The notes below the pieces were generated by a model. It saw only the letters and a program-made list of their open reading frames with translations, made no database searches and was not told where the DNA came from. Of a stretch of DNA of 64,000 bases, positions 1 to 11,456 are shown piece after piece (within the stretch, counting starts at the first letter, position 1; the number at the start of each line of letters is the position of its first letter). Made by a program: the position numbers and the translations under genes. This DNA is from Pollenia angustigena (Eukaryota; Arthropoda; Insecta; Diptera; Polleniidae), in the NCBI GenBank assembly GCA_930367215.1, contig OV884056.1:322616709-322680708 (forward strand), read 5' to 3'.

Positions 1-718
1 CCATATTAAAAAAGGTTTTTCTTTGCGTACATAAACCATTTACTATTGTAATCGGTCCATTTTCAACCACAGGTCCCATACAAAAACACCTTCCGAAAAT
101 AGCATTCAATGTTACAACTTCCTCGACATAAAATTTGGACGATAACTTTTTTAAATGCGTTTTTGTCATGGCAAAATGATGTGCTGGTAGGTTTAGAATT
201 AACCTGTGACCCATGTTAACCCTTGCCCTGAAATTACTTTTAAACTAAAAATCCCCTGAAGATGCAGATATTTAGATAATATTCGACTCTTTTATAAACC
301 GTTTTTTTCATGGTTAACAAATTGGGTTCATTTTAAAAAATGTTTGTGTAAAACCTGTGGTGTATAGAATCGATATTTCTTACTTGTTTTTCGTAGCGCT
401 AATGTGTTTTATTTACAAAAAAAATTGTGTTAATATGGGTACAACTTTTTGCTTAGTTAAATACCAAAGCCTTCGCAAATATTAAAAGTACAAATTAAAA
501 AATTAAACTGTCTAGTTTCTATTACATCTAAAAAGGCGCAAAAAAAATTATTTAAAACAAATTCATACAATTTGTAATTGTTTCTTGTTGAACACGGTTA
601 AGAATTAAAACTTTTTATTTTAAATTTATTTCCTTAACAAATCTTGACATATTTGTTTAATACTCGTATATTAAAGTCCTATTGTCTGTGTAGCCTTGCT
701 GACCTTGTGGAAAAAGTA
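1..718. other. AT-rich DNA with a dispersed repeat fragment
   Basis: No coding region is visible. Roughly 40-215 is a diverged copy of a segment near 42190-42385: both contain a TCGGTCCAT word followed by a GTCATGGCAAAATG-like word and GTGCTGG at similar spacing. The first 30 bases end in TTTTTCTTTGCGTA, which resembles the termini of the 15452-16353 element; only one end is seen, so that is a weak resemblance. Confidence 0.4.
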
Positions 719-955
719 CAGGGGTCTAATCACCGCATTCGATGCTATCGTATCGAATAAGCTATCGAATGTTTTTGCATACGACATACACTGACGTATC
801 GAATGAAAACTCGATAAATTTAATGTCGAGTTACTCGATAACGAATGCTATTATTTCAAATTCCATAATTTTCATTCGATATCGAGTTTCATGATACCAA
901 AATAAATAATTTCGATAAATTTTGCTCGATATCGTATGCGGTGATCGGACCCCAG
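719..955. mobile_element. Miniature inverted-repeat element, TCGA-rich, hAT-like ends
   Basis: The left end CAGGGGTCTAATCACCGCAT is matched in inverted orientation by the right end (CTGGGGTCCGATCACCGCAT), 17 of 20 bases. The interior repeats ATCGA/TCGAT words many times. A second copy's end lies at about 48434-48519, whose reverse complement starts CAGGGGCCTAATTACCGCAT, supporting CAG as the true terminus. No 8-bp target duplication is seen (AAAAAGTA against GTCGCATT), so the hAT assignment is tentative. Confidence 0.6.
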
Positions 956-1223
956 GTCGCATTTAAACAAAAATAACAAGAAATTGCTGAAATGTGGGTT
1001 CAAAAGCTTCTTTTGTTCCAAGGGCGAAAGTCTACGAAAAACGTTCTCCCATCTCATTATGTTCGTATTTAGATCAAATTTATTGCTCAAATGTTTTGTT
1101 GCTTGTTACCAAGTTTCGTTAGAATCAGTCCATATTGGAGCATAGATCCTATACTAAGAAATAACTGTTACCGTTATGAGTCATAATTATCAATGTTGGT
1201 TTCGAGATAAAATAACTTTAAAC

Positions 1224-1699
1224 CAGTGTTCGAAAATAAACAGCACATTATTTAGCGTTCCGCTCACACACCCATGAACGATATCTATTTTTTTTAGTGT
1301 TTGAGTAGACAAACACAACCTTTAATACCGTTCTCAACTATTTTTAATGTTGTTTATGTAAAATTATTTTGCTGGCTTTTTATTTATTTTTTCGTATGTG
1401 TATTTTGTTTTTGTAAAACATATTGGTTTTTTTACCAGCCAAAAGGGACGAACATTAATGAGCTGAACCGAACACAATGAAGTTTGTGGTTATAAAAAAA
1501 AAAACGAACGAAATTAAATGTTCTCATCTTTTCTTGAGTTGGACAAGAACAGTATTTATTTTGCGTTCGAAAGATGACAAACAGGGAAACGTTATTTTTT
1601 TATGATTTTCTACACAAATACTATTAGCGTTTGTGTTTTCCACAAATCTACCGAACCGAATACTAAGGATCGATATTAAGTGTTTATTTTCGAACACTG
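1224..1699. mobile_element. hAT-like miniature element, copy A
   Basis: A 476-bp element bounded by perfect terminal inverted repeats, CAGTGTTCGAAAATAAACA at the left and its reverse complement at the right. It is flanked by a perfect 8-bp target duplication, CTTTAAAC, at 1216-1223 and 1700-1707. CAG...CTG ends with an 8-bp duplication are the hAT hallmark, and the duplication fits nTnnnnAn. There is no transposase frame, so it is non-autonomous. A sister copy lies at 56962-57506 and fragments at about 46274 and 48320-48430. Confidence 0.88.
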
Positions 1700-1972
1700 C
1701 TTTAAACAAAAAACTTTTATAATAACCTTTATGACAGGACAAAATGTTGTAGCAGTAGCAGCGTTACCAGAGTTTTTTTTTAGAAAAAAAAACTGCATAC
1801 ATATTAAGAAATAAAACTTGTTATTAACTTAAAGAAGCCAAAAGTTATATATTTTATTAAATTACATGGAATATTTTATAATTAACGAAAATCATTACAT
1901 TGTAGGCTAAAGAAGAAAGTGGAAAAATATGGGTTCTCATGCGATTTGTTTTGTTTCTTCAATTGAAACAAA

Positions 1973-2500
1973 GGGTGTGTGTGAAACGGTAGCAAAGTAT
2001 TCATGGAAGTAACATTTTGACACTATTGAGGTGAATAAAATGTCACTAGCCCTAAGGGCTAATATAAATTTTGACATTAGTGTAGAAATTTTTGACAATC
2101 ACAAAATTATTTTTTTTCATCAAATTTGTTTAAACAAAATAAAAAATAATATGGAAGCAGGACCAGCGGTAAAAAAATTAAAAAGAATTATACAAGATGT
2201 AAGTATTTAAATATATATAAGCTTTTTTGCCCACATATTTTGTAAAAACTGTTAATATATCAGAACGAATTCATCTAAAAGTTGGGACGATCTCATTTCC
2301 AACAGAATTGAAATGATTATTGGTAAACGTTTGTTTAATTTATTCATTTTCACAAAACTATTAGTAGTTGTTTTTTTCTTTATGTCAAAATTTTACGTTG
2401 TCAAAAATGTTGCAATTTCAAGCAGCACAAATATGAAAATTTTCTACCACAAACAAATTTCATTTCACCATAGAACTTTGCTACCGTTTCACACACACCC
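1973..2500. mobile_element. Element bounded by 26-bp perfect inverted repeats
   Basis: The word GGGTGTGTGTGAAACGGTAG plus AGCAAAGT-type continuation at 1973-1998 recurs, perfectly inverted over 26 bp, at 2475-2500. Between them lie several TTTGACA/TGTCAAA words near the ends and a short ATG-initiated segment with a consensus splice donor. No convincing target duplication was found, so the superfamily is not assigned. Perfect arms argue for recent insertion or for constraint. Confidence 0.65.
2151..2198 (+). CDS. Possible short first coding exon (unidentified)
   Basis: A 16-codon frame starts at an ATG in an A-rich context and reads MEAGPAVKKLKRIIQD, ending exactly at a consensus 5' splice site (GTAAGT, 2199-2204). 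A possible acceptor (ATATATCAG) lies at 2263, giving a 65-nt intron, the usual size in flies. The weak point is that phase 0 into the next segment reaches TAA after four codons. A second frame there reads coding-like (SKSWDDLISNRIEMIIG) but does not join in phase. This is either a fragment of a captured or decayed gene, or chance. No family is recognised. It sits inside the 1973-2500 inverted-repeat element. Confidence 0.25.
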
Positions 2501-2937
2501 AAAATATAATTTGACTCGTGGAAAAATTTGTTCTTTGTATAAAAATCAGACAATGTAAACGGGGACAAATTTACATTTCTATAAGTCAAAGTCAAATAAA
2601 CTGCACAAACGGCTTTGTAAACATGTGAAAACTGTTTATTTGTACAAAGCTTTTGCAAGGCAAGTTTGTAAAACCAACGAAAAGTTCAATATTTTTCAAA
2701 ATATTTTACGCTTAAAGGTAGGATTTTATTGGCTGTATAAGAAGTGTTATTACAACTTTATTTGAACAACTATATTTTTTTTACTTACTTGTTTTTTTTT
2801 TTTTGGATTACAAATTTTGTTTTTGCTTTTAAAGTTTTATTTGAATATTTGTGCAAAATATTAACAGCTTTTAAATAAAACTTTGAACTGAATATCGCCA
2901 ATGAAACTCAATTTTTTGTAAAGATTATGAATTTATA

Positions 2938-3020
2938 TTCAACATTTTTTATTTTTCGAATTTATTCTATGAGCTAAATTTCAGTTATGTATTTTATAAA
3001 GCTTTTTTGTAATAGTCCTT
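2938..3020. repeat. Dispersed repeat fragments shared with 14.5 kb and 46.8 kb
   Basis: About 2938-2998 (with words TTCGAATTTATTCTATGAGC and AAATTTCAGTTATGTATTTT) is nearly identical to the reverse complement of about 14500-14562. The adjoining TTTATAAAGCTTTTTTGTAA at 2995-3014 matches the left end of the fold-back element at 46777. They look like abutting pieces of two repeat families. Confidence 0.5.
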
Positions 3021-3078
3021 TTCCTTCAATTTTCAGAATTTAGTAATCATAATCAGAATTTAGTAATCATAAATAAAT

Positions 3079-3299
3079 ATATCTGTGGCATTTTGACAAA
3101 CATCTTAAGTCAAATTTAAAAAATAAAAAAAGGGTTTTAATCATACGAAATTACATTCAAAAAACATTTTTGCTTAAGTTTTTAAAATTTTGTATTATAA
3201 ATGAAATTTTTCTATAATTTTGGTTCAGTGAGATTTTTTAAAAAACATTTTTGCTATCTTATCACGACTTAAGATGTTTTGTCAAATTGCCACAGATAT
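3079..3299. mobile_element. Short fold-back miniature element
   Basis: The 33-base arm starting ATATCTGTGGCA and ending CATCTTAAGTC (3079-3111) recurs inverted at 3266-3299, with two differences. The whole unit is 221 bp with a 154-bp AT-rich loop. TA dinucleotides occur at both edges, as expected of Tc1/mariner-type miniature elements, but TA is too common here to be decisive. Confidence 0.6.
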
Positions 3300-3940
3300 G
3301 TATGTATGTAGATCTTGGATATTTCTGCATTTTTTTAAGGTTATCTGGTGATAAAGAGGGTTTATTTCGTAATTTAGTTTAAAAATACAAACAAAGAAAT
3401 TCCCCCCAGAATGTAATGCGAAATAGTAACGAATTGTCGTAAATAATCCATATTTCTTAGTGCGATTTTTCTTTTAAATTTTGTTGTTGTTTCGATTTCC
3501 GTTTTCGTTTTAATTAGTTGAACTACGCGGTCTTTTAATACATATTTTGTTTTCGATTTAACGTCATTGCAGCTCTTAATGAGATAATTCAGGTATTAAT
3601 TCAGGTATTTAATAAATTTGCAATTTCAAAAAAATATTTATATAAATTCTTTAATTGCATCATGTAAATAAATCTGTTTATCTATGTATATTTATTACAG
3701 GTACAAATGCGACTATTAAATTTAATTATATCATTCGCTAATAACAAGTTTTACATTTAAGTTTTCAAACCGATCATTTGTTTGTGTTTGTGATAATACA
3801 AATGTAGGCAGAACAAGAAAACGAGGAATGCCAATAATTGGCGACCGTTTAAGGGAATTCCCATTTCGCTCTTTAATGTTTAGAGAAAAAAAAATTAAAC
3901 ACTAAAAACAAAATTAAAAAGAAATAAAAGAACAACGTAC

Positions 3941-4085
3941 CGCCAAAGTCCTCTTCGACCAAATGATAATATCTTTGAATTAATCCTGTGAAATTTTTGG
4001 TCACATAGTGAGATTTGAATTCGTCAATAGCAATGGTTGCTATTTCGGCAGCAATGTCGAAACCCGATGTTACGTTGCTATTCAT
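3941..4085 (-). CDS. Putative host first coding exon, unidentified protein
   Basis: On the minus strand an ATG in a good fly context (CGAAAATG) opens a 48-codon frame beginning MNSNVTSGFDIAAEIATIAI and ending YYHLVEEDFG. It stops at a splice-donor match, GGCG|GTACGT, with the intron starting at 3940. Translation past the donor turns into a low-complexity FFYFFLILFLVFNFFF string, as expected of intronic T-rich DNA. Balanced composition, a mixed acidic and hydrophobic profile, and lack of copies elsewhere in the window favour a genuine host exon over a transposon. The protein was not recognised. Following exons would lie below 3940, but none was identified between there and the window start. 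Confidence 0.45.
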
Positions 4086-4627
4086 TTTCGAATTACGTTG
4101 GATTTGACACTTTTATGTTTTACTTTTGTTGGCGAGTGTAAAAGAAATTGTTGTTGTTAATATTATTTTAAATTTAAAACAAATAATTTCTAAAAATTTT
4201 GCTATAAATTGTGCATTATTATTATTATTAATATTTAATTGTATTTTGAATAAATATTTAAAACAAAATTCTATTCTTTTCTTGTCTTTTTCTATTTGTT
4301 TAACTCGTAGATATTTTGTAATACACTTGCAAATGTTGTAACAATTATTGTGTGAACGCAATTGCCGTTGTATTTTTCAACTTTTTCAAATCGATAATTT
4401 CCGTTACTTGAATTTATGCTTATTTGTTAATAACTTATTGATATCATTTTTTTTTTAATGTGAGTTAATATTTTTGGTAGTTTTCAGTTATTTTGGCCAG
4501 ACCGAACCGTATGAATTTTTATGCTCAACTGACTTCTAAACTTCTCAACCTGCACAAGATAAAATAAGTTTTTGAACAACGCTCAAGACGCTGTCTGCCA
4601 GCAGCACTAAAACCACTAAAGTCACCG

Positions 4628-4647
4628 CACACACACACACACACACA
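4628..4647. repeat. (CA)10 microsatellite
   Basis: Uninterrupted CA dinucleotide tract. Shorter CA/GT runs lie nearby at about 4710-4760, 5010-5035 and 5253-5270. Confidence 0.9.
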
Positions 4648-7140
4648 AATACACTGCAATCTTTTAAGCCATGATATAATATCGATTAAATATGTACGTA
4701 CACTCAATCACAACACACACTCATGCTTTTTATTTGCGAGCGAGTCAGTGTGTGTGTAAATTCAGCAGCAAGCCATACAGACAAGATGTTGTCGTTAGTT
4801 GTATTCATTGACTTCGAAAACCGAGGTGACGTATCAAGTCAAGCTTAACTCCATTTGAGCTTTAGCTAACCTCAAGGTACGAGATTTAAAGTTCTTTAGC
4901 TAAACAATAATAACAACAATGTTTCAATAATTTTACACTTGTGTGGATCAAGAAAAGCTTGTTTTTCTGCTTGCAAAAAAGAAACATATTCACTCTCATA
5001 GTTTTCAAAGCGCACGCACACACACATACACACAAGTATTACATTGCATTGCATGTATTGGGTATTTTGTTTTTCGAAAATTTATGGTGTCCAAGTATTT
5101 GTAGTTTTTATGTTAGATTTTCCTAATGAAATTTAATTTAGAATTTCAGAGAGACACTGAGTGATGAAAGAAAAAAAAAACTATTTTATTACTTCGAATT
5201 ATTTTTATTTGCTTTTCAATATTGAATTTCAGCAAATACGTATGTAAATATGGGAGTGTGTGTGTGTATGTGTTAAGTTTTATGCATAAATCTGTGTTTG
5301 TGTTTTTTTTTTTTTTTTGGTAGATTTTATTTGTTTTCCTTCAAAGTTGAAAGACTTTTTGGCCAGTTCCCTAAATGATGTTAATTATTAAAACCCTGAA
5401 TTTATCAATCAGCTCTCGAGTCGTGTTATGTTTGTAAGTAAATATTAAAATCTCAAATCTATTTTATTTAAATTGCATATTTAAATGTTTTTGATTAGTT
5501 AAATAATTTACAAAACTTTGTTTAGTACAACAAAAACGCTCTACAACAACTCTAAATCATTCTTCAGCTTTTTAAAATTTCTACCTCATTTAATCATTAC
5601 CATCTTATAAAAACGATTTTTTACAATCATTTTTGGGTTTTTTTTCTTTATTTTTTTATTTTATAAAATCCACTATTTTAATTAGCAACACAAACAAAAA
5701 TCCACCGCACAAATACTTTTAAAAAAAAATCAAATTAAATTATTATATTAATCGTTCATTCAGCCGCACCAAAAATTCTAAATCTATGGTCACATTTAAC
5801 CAACATTTGATGCCACTTAACCAAAAGTTTTAACATTTGCTAGATCAAACAGCGTTTAACAATTAACCAATGAATTCATTAAAAAAGCCTAGAAGATTAA
5901 CAAAAATCATCGATCATGAATTTTTTCTATTTGTTAGTCAAATATTTGTTAAGTGTGAACTTAACATTCAGCACGAAGTCTACCATGACTTTTTTGTTTT
6001 GTAAAAGATAAAACAAAAAAAAAAATTTATAATGATAAATATTTCATTAATTAAAGAATATTTTAGTATTTGTCATTCTTGATTCTAAAACTTAAATAAA
6101 AAACTGGATTCAAAATTCTTTTAGATCCCGTTAATAAGACACTCATTCTATTTATTATAGTCTTCGATAATTTATTTAAATGGGATCTAATAAATACGTA
6201 ACTTTTACTTTGGATGGTGTTTTTTACACGAAATCAGGCTCTTTCTTTTCCTCATTTTATGGCAATGACATAAATATGATAACAAAACTGTTTTTAATAA
6301 AATTGAAATTTGTTAAAAGATAAGAGCCCGTTTTATAATTTTCATAGAAGATTTAAAGGTATCAACCGTATAAGACGGTCGTTGTACAGCACTCCATTTG
6401 TATAAAAAGAAATACATATGGGTAATTCCATGTTAATTCTACCAAGAGTGGGACCCGGCCCCTTTTATCCTGTTAGGAACATATATGAACGAAAAAATAT
6501 GTAAAAATGTTTCTTTCTAAAGTTATGCCATATTCAAAATGTCATAATTTCGACGAAATAAGCAAAATATCTCGAAAACTACTTTATATACGAAGATGAT
6601 TTTTATGTCATTTGAAAGAAACATACTTGGGGCTACAAACAATATTTTGAAAAAATTAAAAAAAAAACGGACTAAGTCAAAAACCTATTTTTTTATTTGG
6701 CTGATTTTTTTTATTTATGTAATACCTCGAACCGTTCTTTAAAAATCCTGAAAAAACACCGCCTTTTTTTCTTTTTTAAGATATGATTTTTTTGCGTTGG
6801 CGCCCTTAAAAAATAATCTTGAAAAAGAATTTAAATATTGTAGTAATTGTGTAGTTGCTAATTGCAATTAAAAACAGACAAGCCGGGCACTTGGCGTTTC
6901 GGGCACGCTGAATCCAGTGGTGCTTACCGATTTTTTAGGCTAGCTCTTGTTTTCGAGATATACCGTTATTTCCAAAATGAGAGAGGCTGCCCAACATATA
7001 TTCGCGTAACTCAAAAAAGGTTTAGCTTATTGAAATTACCTTTAAGTTTAAGTAAAACTTTTTTCTACTAAGCGCAGTGATTTTAGGAACATTTCGAAAT
7101 TTTGTTTGTTAAAAATTCTTAAAAAATTGGAAAATAAAGT
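4648..7140. other. AT-rich stretch without recognisable genes
   Basis: Only short chance frames and homopolymer runs are seen. Around 5837-5870 a TTTGCTAGATCAAACA word recurs at about 47157-47180. The stretch 6420-6830 has the texture of a dispersed repeat (TTTGAAAGAAACATACTTGG, poly-A/T runs). Neither can be named. Confidence 0.35.
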
Positions 7141-7395
7141 TTAGGTTAGAGTGGCCGGTCACATAGACCAAAAAGGTCCCTAGCGTTGCCACGTTGTACG
7201 ATAAGCCGCAGAAGAAAGTCAGTAAAAAGGTCATTCAGATGTGATGGTACCCAGATTACCCCACACTCTCTTGACGAATGCCAGGAGTCTCATTAACCCA
7301 ATTCCAGAGATTTCTCCGAGATCTTGGAAGTAATTATCTCCCAGACAGTTTGTTCACATCAGTGAACAATTAAACCATCCCATCCCAGATATCAA
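7141..7395. repeat. GC-richer repeat fragment, possible SINE/LINE tail
   Basis: A sharply more GC-rich block begins GTTTAGGTTAGAGTGGCCGG. The motif TTAGGTTAGAGTGGC is common at the edges of short retroelements in flies. No clear A or B box or poly-A tail was found, so its class is open. It lies about 430 bp beyond the 3' end of the LOA-type LINE and could be a separate insertion. Confidence 0.35.
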
Positions 7396-7828
7396 TCCTC
7401 ACCTACACATCAACTACAATCAGCATCCACTGCTTTTGCTTTCATCTTTCTTATCTTCACTCTAAAGTTTATCTTGAGAAGGAAACAACAACCAGTACGC
7501 TACAAACTAAATCGATTAATTAATATTCTTGTGATTATAAATTTGAAATTTTTAAAAATATTATTATTTGCGAAACTCCAAACCTAAACCGTGTTAATTA
7601 CTATTAATAAAATTTACTTACGAAAACACAAAGCTTTAAAAACCAAAAGTAAATTGAAAATTTACAATAAATAAATACATATACAAACTTAATGAACTTA
7701 ACCTTAAAATTAGTTGTTTCTTTATTTACCTAAGAAATACATAAATATACCTACATAAATATTGCACATAGTTCCCCTACAAAGGTTTGTTGGCCCTTAA
7801 TATTATATTTTTAAACCTGCACTCCATC
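7396..7828. other. AT-rich stretch between repeat block and LINE 3' end
   Basis: No coding signal. Part may be the 3' untranslated region of the minus-strand LINE that ends at 7829, but no poly-A tail marks its end. Confidence 0.3.
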
Positions 7829-10055
7829 TTACCCTTTCAAACCCGTAAAAACACAGTTCGCCCTGGAGCACACGAGTGCCGGACAGTAGCATAGCAAGTG
7901 CTCTACCGTCTCCTTTTCCCCTGGTACCCCACAGAATCTACAATTGTCACCATTTAGCCACCCCGCGCTCCGGGCGTATAACGCAGTCCAACAATGACCT
8001 GTTTTAAAACCTATCAGAATTCTACAGTCCCTTCTCTATTGCGACAGAAGAATTTTCGTCGACTCTGGATCATAGGATCCCCACATTACCTTCGAAACCC
8101 TACACGTTCTGGTGTTTTTTCAACGCCTCTGATCTCCTCCGTATAGCAGAGTCCGTATCTCTCCTAATATTGTGAATGGAAGCCGGAATGGCCATTATCC
8201 AATCGTAAGGTAAATGGGCCCACCGTTTCGCCAATTCGTCCGCCTCCTCGTTGCCCTCTATGCCCTGGTGACCGCGAACCGAGTAGATATGTACCCTCCT
8301 ATTGGCACAGACTCTATCTTTCGAGTCTCTACACTCCTGGACGATCGAGGAGTATGAGTATTCAGCGGATATTGCCCCGATCGCCACCTGACTATCAATG
8401 AAAAAGTTTACGTGCGAGTTCTCAGTCCTAGAAATACGTGCCAAATCAGCAGCCATTTTGGCCGCAAAAATCTCCACCTGGAATACGCTGCAGCAATCGG
8501 GAAGCTTATACGATTCCCGAATACCCAGTTCCCGGCAGTAGACGTCAGCTCTAGCTCCGTCCTTCATTTTGAAACCGTCAGTGTAGAAACTGAAGGTCCC
8601 CTGGCCAGATCGGAATCCTTCCAACCAGCCGTCCTCCTCCAAGGTAACTCGCGGTTTTCTTCCAAGTGTTAGTCTCGAAATGGTGTAGTCACTGCTACAA
8701 TCTATTCCCCTTATAATACTGCCGTAACCATAGAGTCTGTGTGCAAATTGTCCCGTCGCCTTTAGGCGGATTGTAGACTTCCTTGCAGTTTCTTCTGCCC
8801 CTAGATGAATCAATTGCAAGTCCAGGATCACATTCAGTGCCGTAGTTGGTGTACTACGCAAAGCGCCGGTGATACTAAGTTCGGCGAGTTTCTGTACACC
8901 CGTTATCATATTCAGGTACGATATCTTAGCCAAGGCTGTCCACCACACAAGTATCGCGTAGAGTAGGATTGGTCTCGCCCCGCTGTGCAGACCCAATGTG
9001 TAAGAGCAGCGGTTGGACCCCAAGTTTTGCCTAGCATTCCCTTACATGGATAGAGCGCATTCGTTGCCTTTTTCACCCTTTCCTCCACATTCAACCTCTA
9101 CGACAGTTTGCTATCCAGTATTACTCTCAGGTACTTTGTGTGGTGTGTAAGTTCCAGGCTAGTAGTTTAGGTCTCCTCCATGGACCAACTTTGTACCTAT
9201 TCGTAAATAGTACTAGGTCCGTCTTCTCGGGATTAACTCCTAGTCCTACTCCGGCTTCCCAATGGTTGATTACCACCAGTGTAGCCTCCTTTACAGAACT
9301 AATAGTATTCAGATCCTTGCCAGTAACTATTACCGCCACGTCATCTGCGTACGCGGTCATCTTTGCTGCCCCGTCACGAAGTCTATCGAGAAGTTCGTTG
9401 ACGACACGCGTCCAAAGCATCGGTGAGAGCACCCCTCCCTGTGGCGTTCCCGGTGTACCTTCCTCGTTATTCTGGAGTTGCCCCACGCCGCAGATATAGT
9501 TCTGCACCGTAGCAGGTTACCAATCCAGTTTTTAGCATGCGAGTGTGCCTCAGTGCGAGACAAGCCGGCCAAAATTGCATCTGTGGACACATTATTGAAT
9601 GCCCCCACGATGTCCAGGAACACACCCAAAGCGAAGTCCTTATAGCTCAGGGAATGAAGTGCCGCCTCAGTTGATTTGCCCTTCGCGTAAGCATGTTGAT
9701 TAACAGAGAGTATGTTCGGCCCCATGTTACCCTTGACATGATAGTCCAAAATTTTCTACAACGTTTTCAGCAGGAAGAATGTGAGACTTATAGGTCTAAA
9801 ATCATTCGGGTACATATGATTGCTCCTGCCCGATTTCGGCAGAAATACAACCTTAGATATCCTCCAAGTTGTCTACCGTTGTCTACCCCGCTGTAATTGC
9901 GCCGGGATGATTCCGTCAAGACCAGGCGACTCATATAGCTGGAACGAATCGATGGCCCATTCCATCCCCTCATAGGTGATTATATCGTTATCACCATTTG
10001 CTACAACAGAAGTTTCATTAGTTGGAATGGGAACCTCAGAAGAGCCCACTTCCAA
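7829..10055 (-). pseudogene. LOA/R1-type LINE ORF2 remnant (RT, RNase H, C-terminal CCHC-like)
   Basis: Read on the minus strand, domains follow the normal order. About 9890-10000 gives the reverse transcriptase start (SFQLYESPGLDGIIPAQLQ). 9750-9850 gives KVVFLPKSG...DFRPISL. 9360-9749 has QHAYAKGKSTEAALHSL and FLDIVGAFNNV. 9127-9507 has GTPQGGVLSPMLW and the catalytic YADD. 8100-9023 is one long frame with RNase H residues in FYTDG, QVEIFAAK, FFIDSQVA and HQGIEGNEEADELA. 7829-8100 has TGHCWTALYAR and CRFCGVPGEKETVEHLLCYC. RNase H plus this tail point to the LOA/I-type group rather than Jockey. It is dead: in-frame TAGs at 9756-9758 and in the QSRRD-equivalent near 8037, several frameshifts, and a 5' truncation near 10055 removing the endonuclease and ORF1. 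Confidence 0.85.
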
Positions 10056-10189
10056 CGAAAATATAGCTATGCTCATAATTTTTTCAAGACATATAATAAA
10101 CGAAGTTGCATACAAAACAAGCCATAAATGATTAAAATCTGCTACCAACTTTTGATTTTTTTCACAAAAGATTAATTTAAGAATCTCAT

Positions 10190-10560
10190 AAAACGTAATA
10201 TTTGTATGGGAGCCCCCTAGGAAGTGGTGGTAAAGGCCAAGTATGTCTCGAGAAAATGCTAAGGAAAAAAACTTATTGAGGTCTATCAAACCTTATACCC
10301 CACTAGGGGTGACTCCTGGGCAATTACGGGACTTGTTCTTCAATATATTTCAAGTCCGTATTGAACATTTTGAATGGGAGCCCCCTTAAGGAATGGAGAC
10401 AGCGGGTAGGAATGTAAGAAATAAATAATTAAGATGAAAAATAAAGTGGGGTATGTCATACATTTGACCCATCTAGGAGAATTTCAACCATATAAATATG
10501 GCGGGTAAATAAAATTCTTAAATTTGGCCCCTGCATCGCTTGGATGCTCCTAGATTGTAT
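10190..10560. repeat. Dispersed repeat with two related subunits
   Basis: The word ATGGGAGCCCCCT, followed by a GGAAGTGG/GGAATGG word, occurs at about 10206 and again near 10374, a spacing near 168 bp. This style (GGGAGCCCCCTATA-like units) is typical of long dispersed repeats in flies. The LOA-type LINE is truncated against it. Confidence 0.45.
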
Positions 10561-11456
10561 GCACGTGACAGTGGAATGCTCAATGAGAGTTTTTAAGTGG
10601 CACCTTAAATGGAAAAAACAATTTCAAAAATTTTTCAAAATTTAAATCAATGAATCCAATTGAATTCGAATTTTACATCAGGTACACACTAATGAACAGA
10701 AACCCATACAATTAGGACAAATAAACTCCAGAATAGGCTTATTCCGCAAAAACCAGCTACTCCTTATCAGTTTGGCAAGAATCACTTCTAGACAAAGACA
10801 TAAACATGATAAAACCGTAGTGACCATTCTCAAATTTTTAAAATGGTGAAATTTTGGAAATAGTTAACTTCAAACAACTTTAACAAACTGAGCCTTAATA
10901 GATTTTTTGCTGTGTATTACTCCCATACTCTATTCTCTAGGTGGATCTTGCTTAGGGCTTGAAATTCCTCAGATTTTCTTTTGCACAGAAAAGTTTTTTT
11001 TCATAAAAAGCTAATATCAATAATATCAAAAGATATTGTGTTGGAATATAATTGAGACATTTGAGTTAAGAAAGATGCATCGACTTCGAATTTCTCCATC
11101 GCTTTTCAAATATGAAGTTCGTCAAGCAAATCGTGATAAATATTACTGGAATTCATTAAAGCTGATACTATTCAGCTTTTACGAAACATCAGAAGATTTA
11201 TGTTAAATTTTCACGTTATCTATTTTAAAATTTTTGAATAATTGAAAAAATTTTCATGTATTTTATTTTTTTTTTTTTCAAAAATGTTGTAATTTTAAAA
11301 ATTCTTAATAGCCAAATTTTCATACTTTTAATTTGTTATTTTGCTTGTTATTTTCATTTGGTGTTCACAAGAATGGAACAATTTTTTTTTGCAACCACAC
11401 ACATTTTCTATTAAGAAAACGCTTGCAAATTTCTATTATAGTTAATGTTAAGGTGT
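10561..11456. other. AT-rich stretch, no gene seen
   Basis: No coding frame, tRNA-like block or clear inverted repeat was recognised here. Confidence 0.3.

Noticed and set aside
8412..9499. Plus-strand frames across 8.4-9.5 kb
   Set aside because: They are antisense shadows of the minus-strand LINE coding region.
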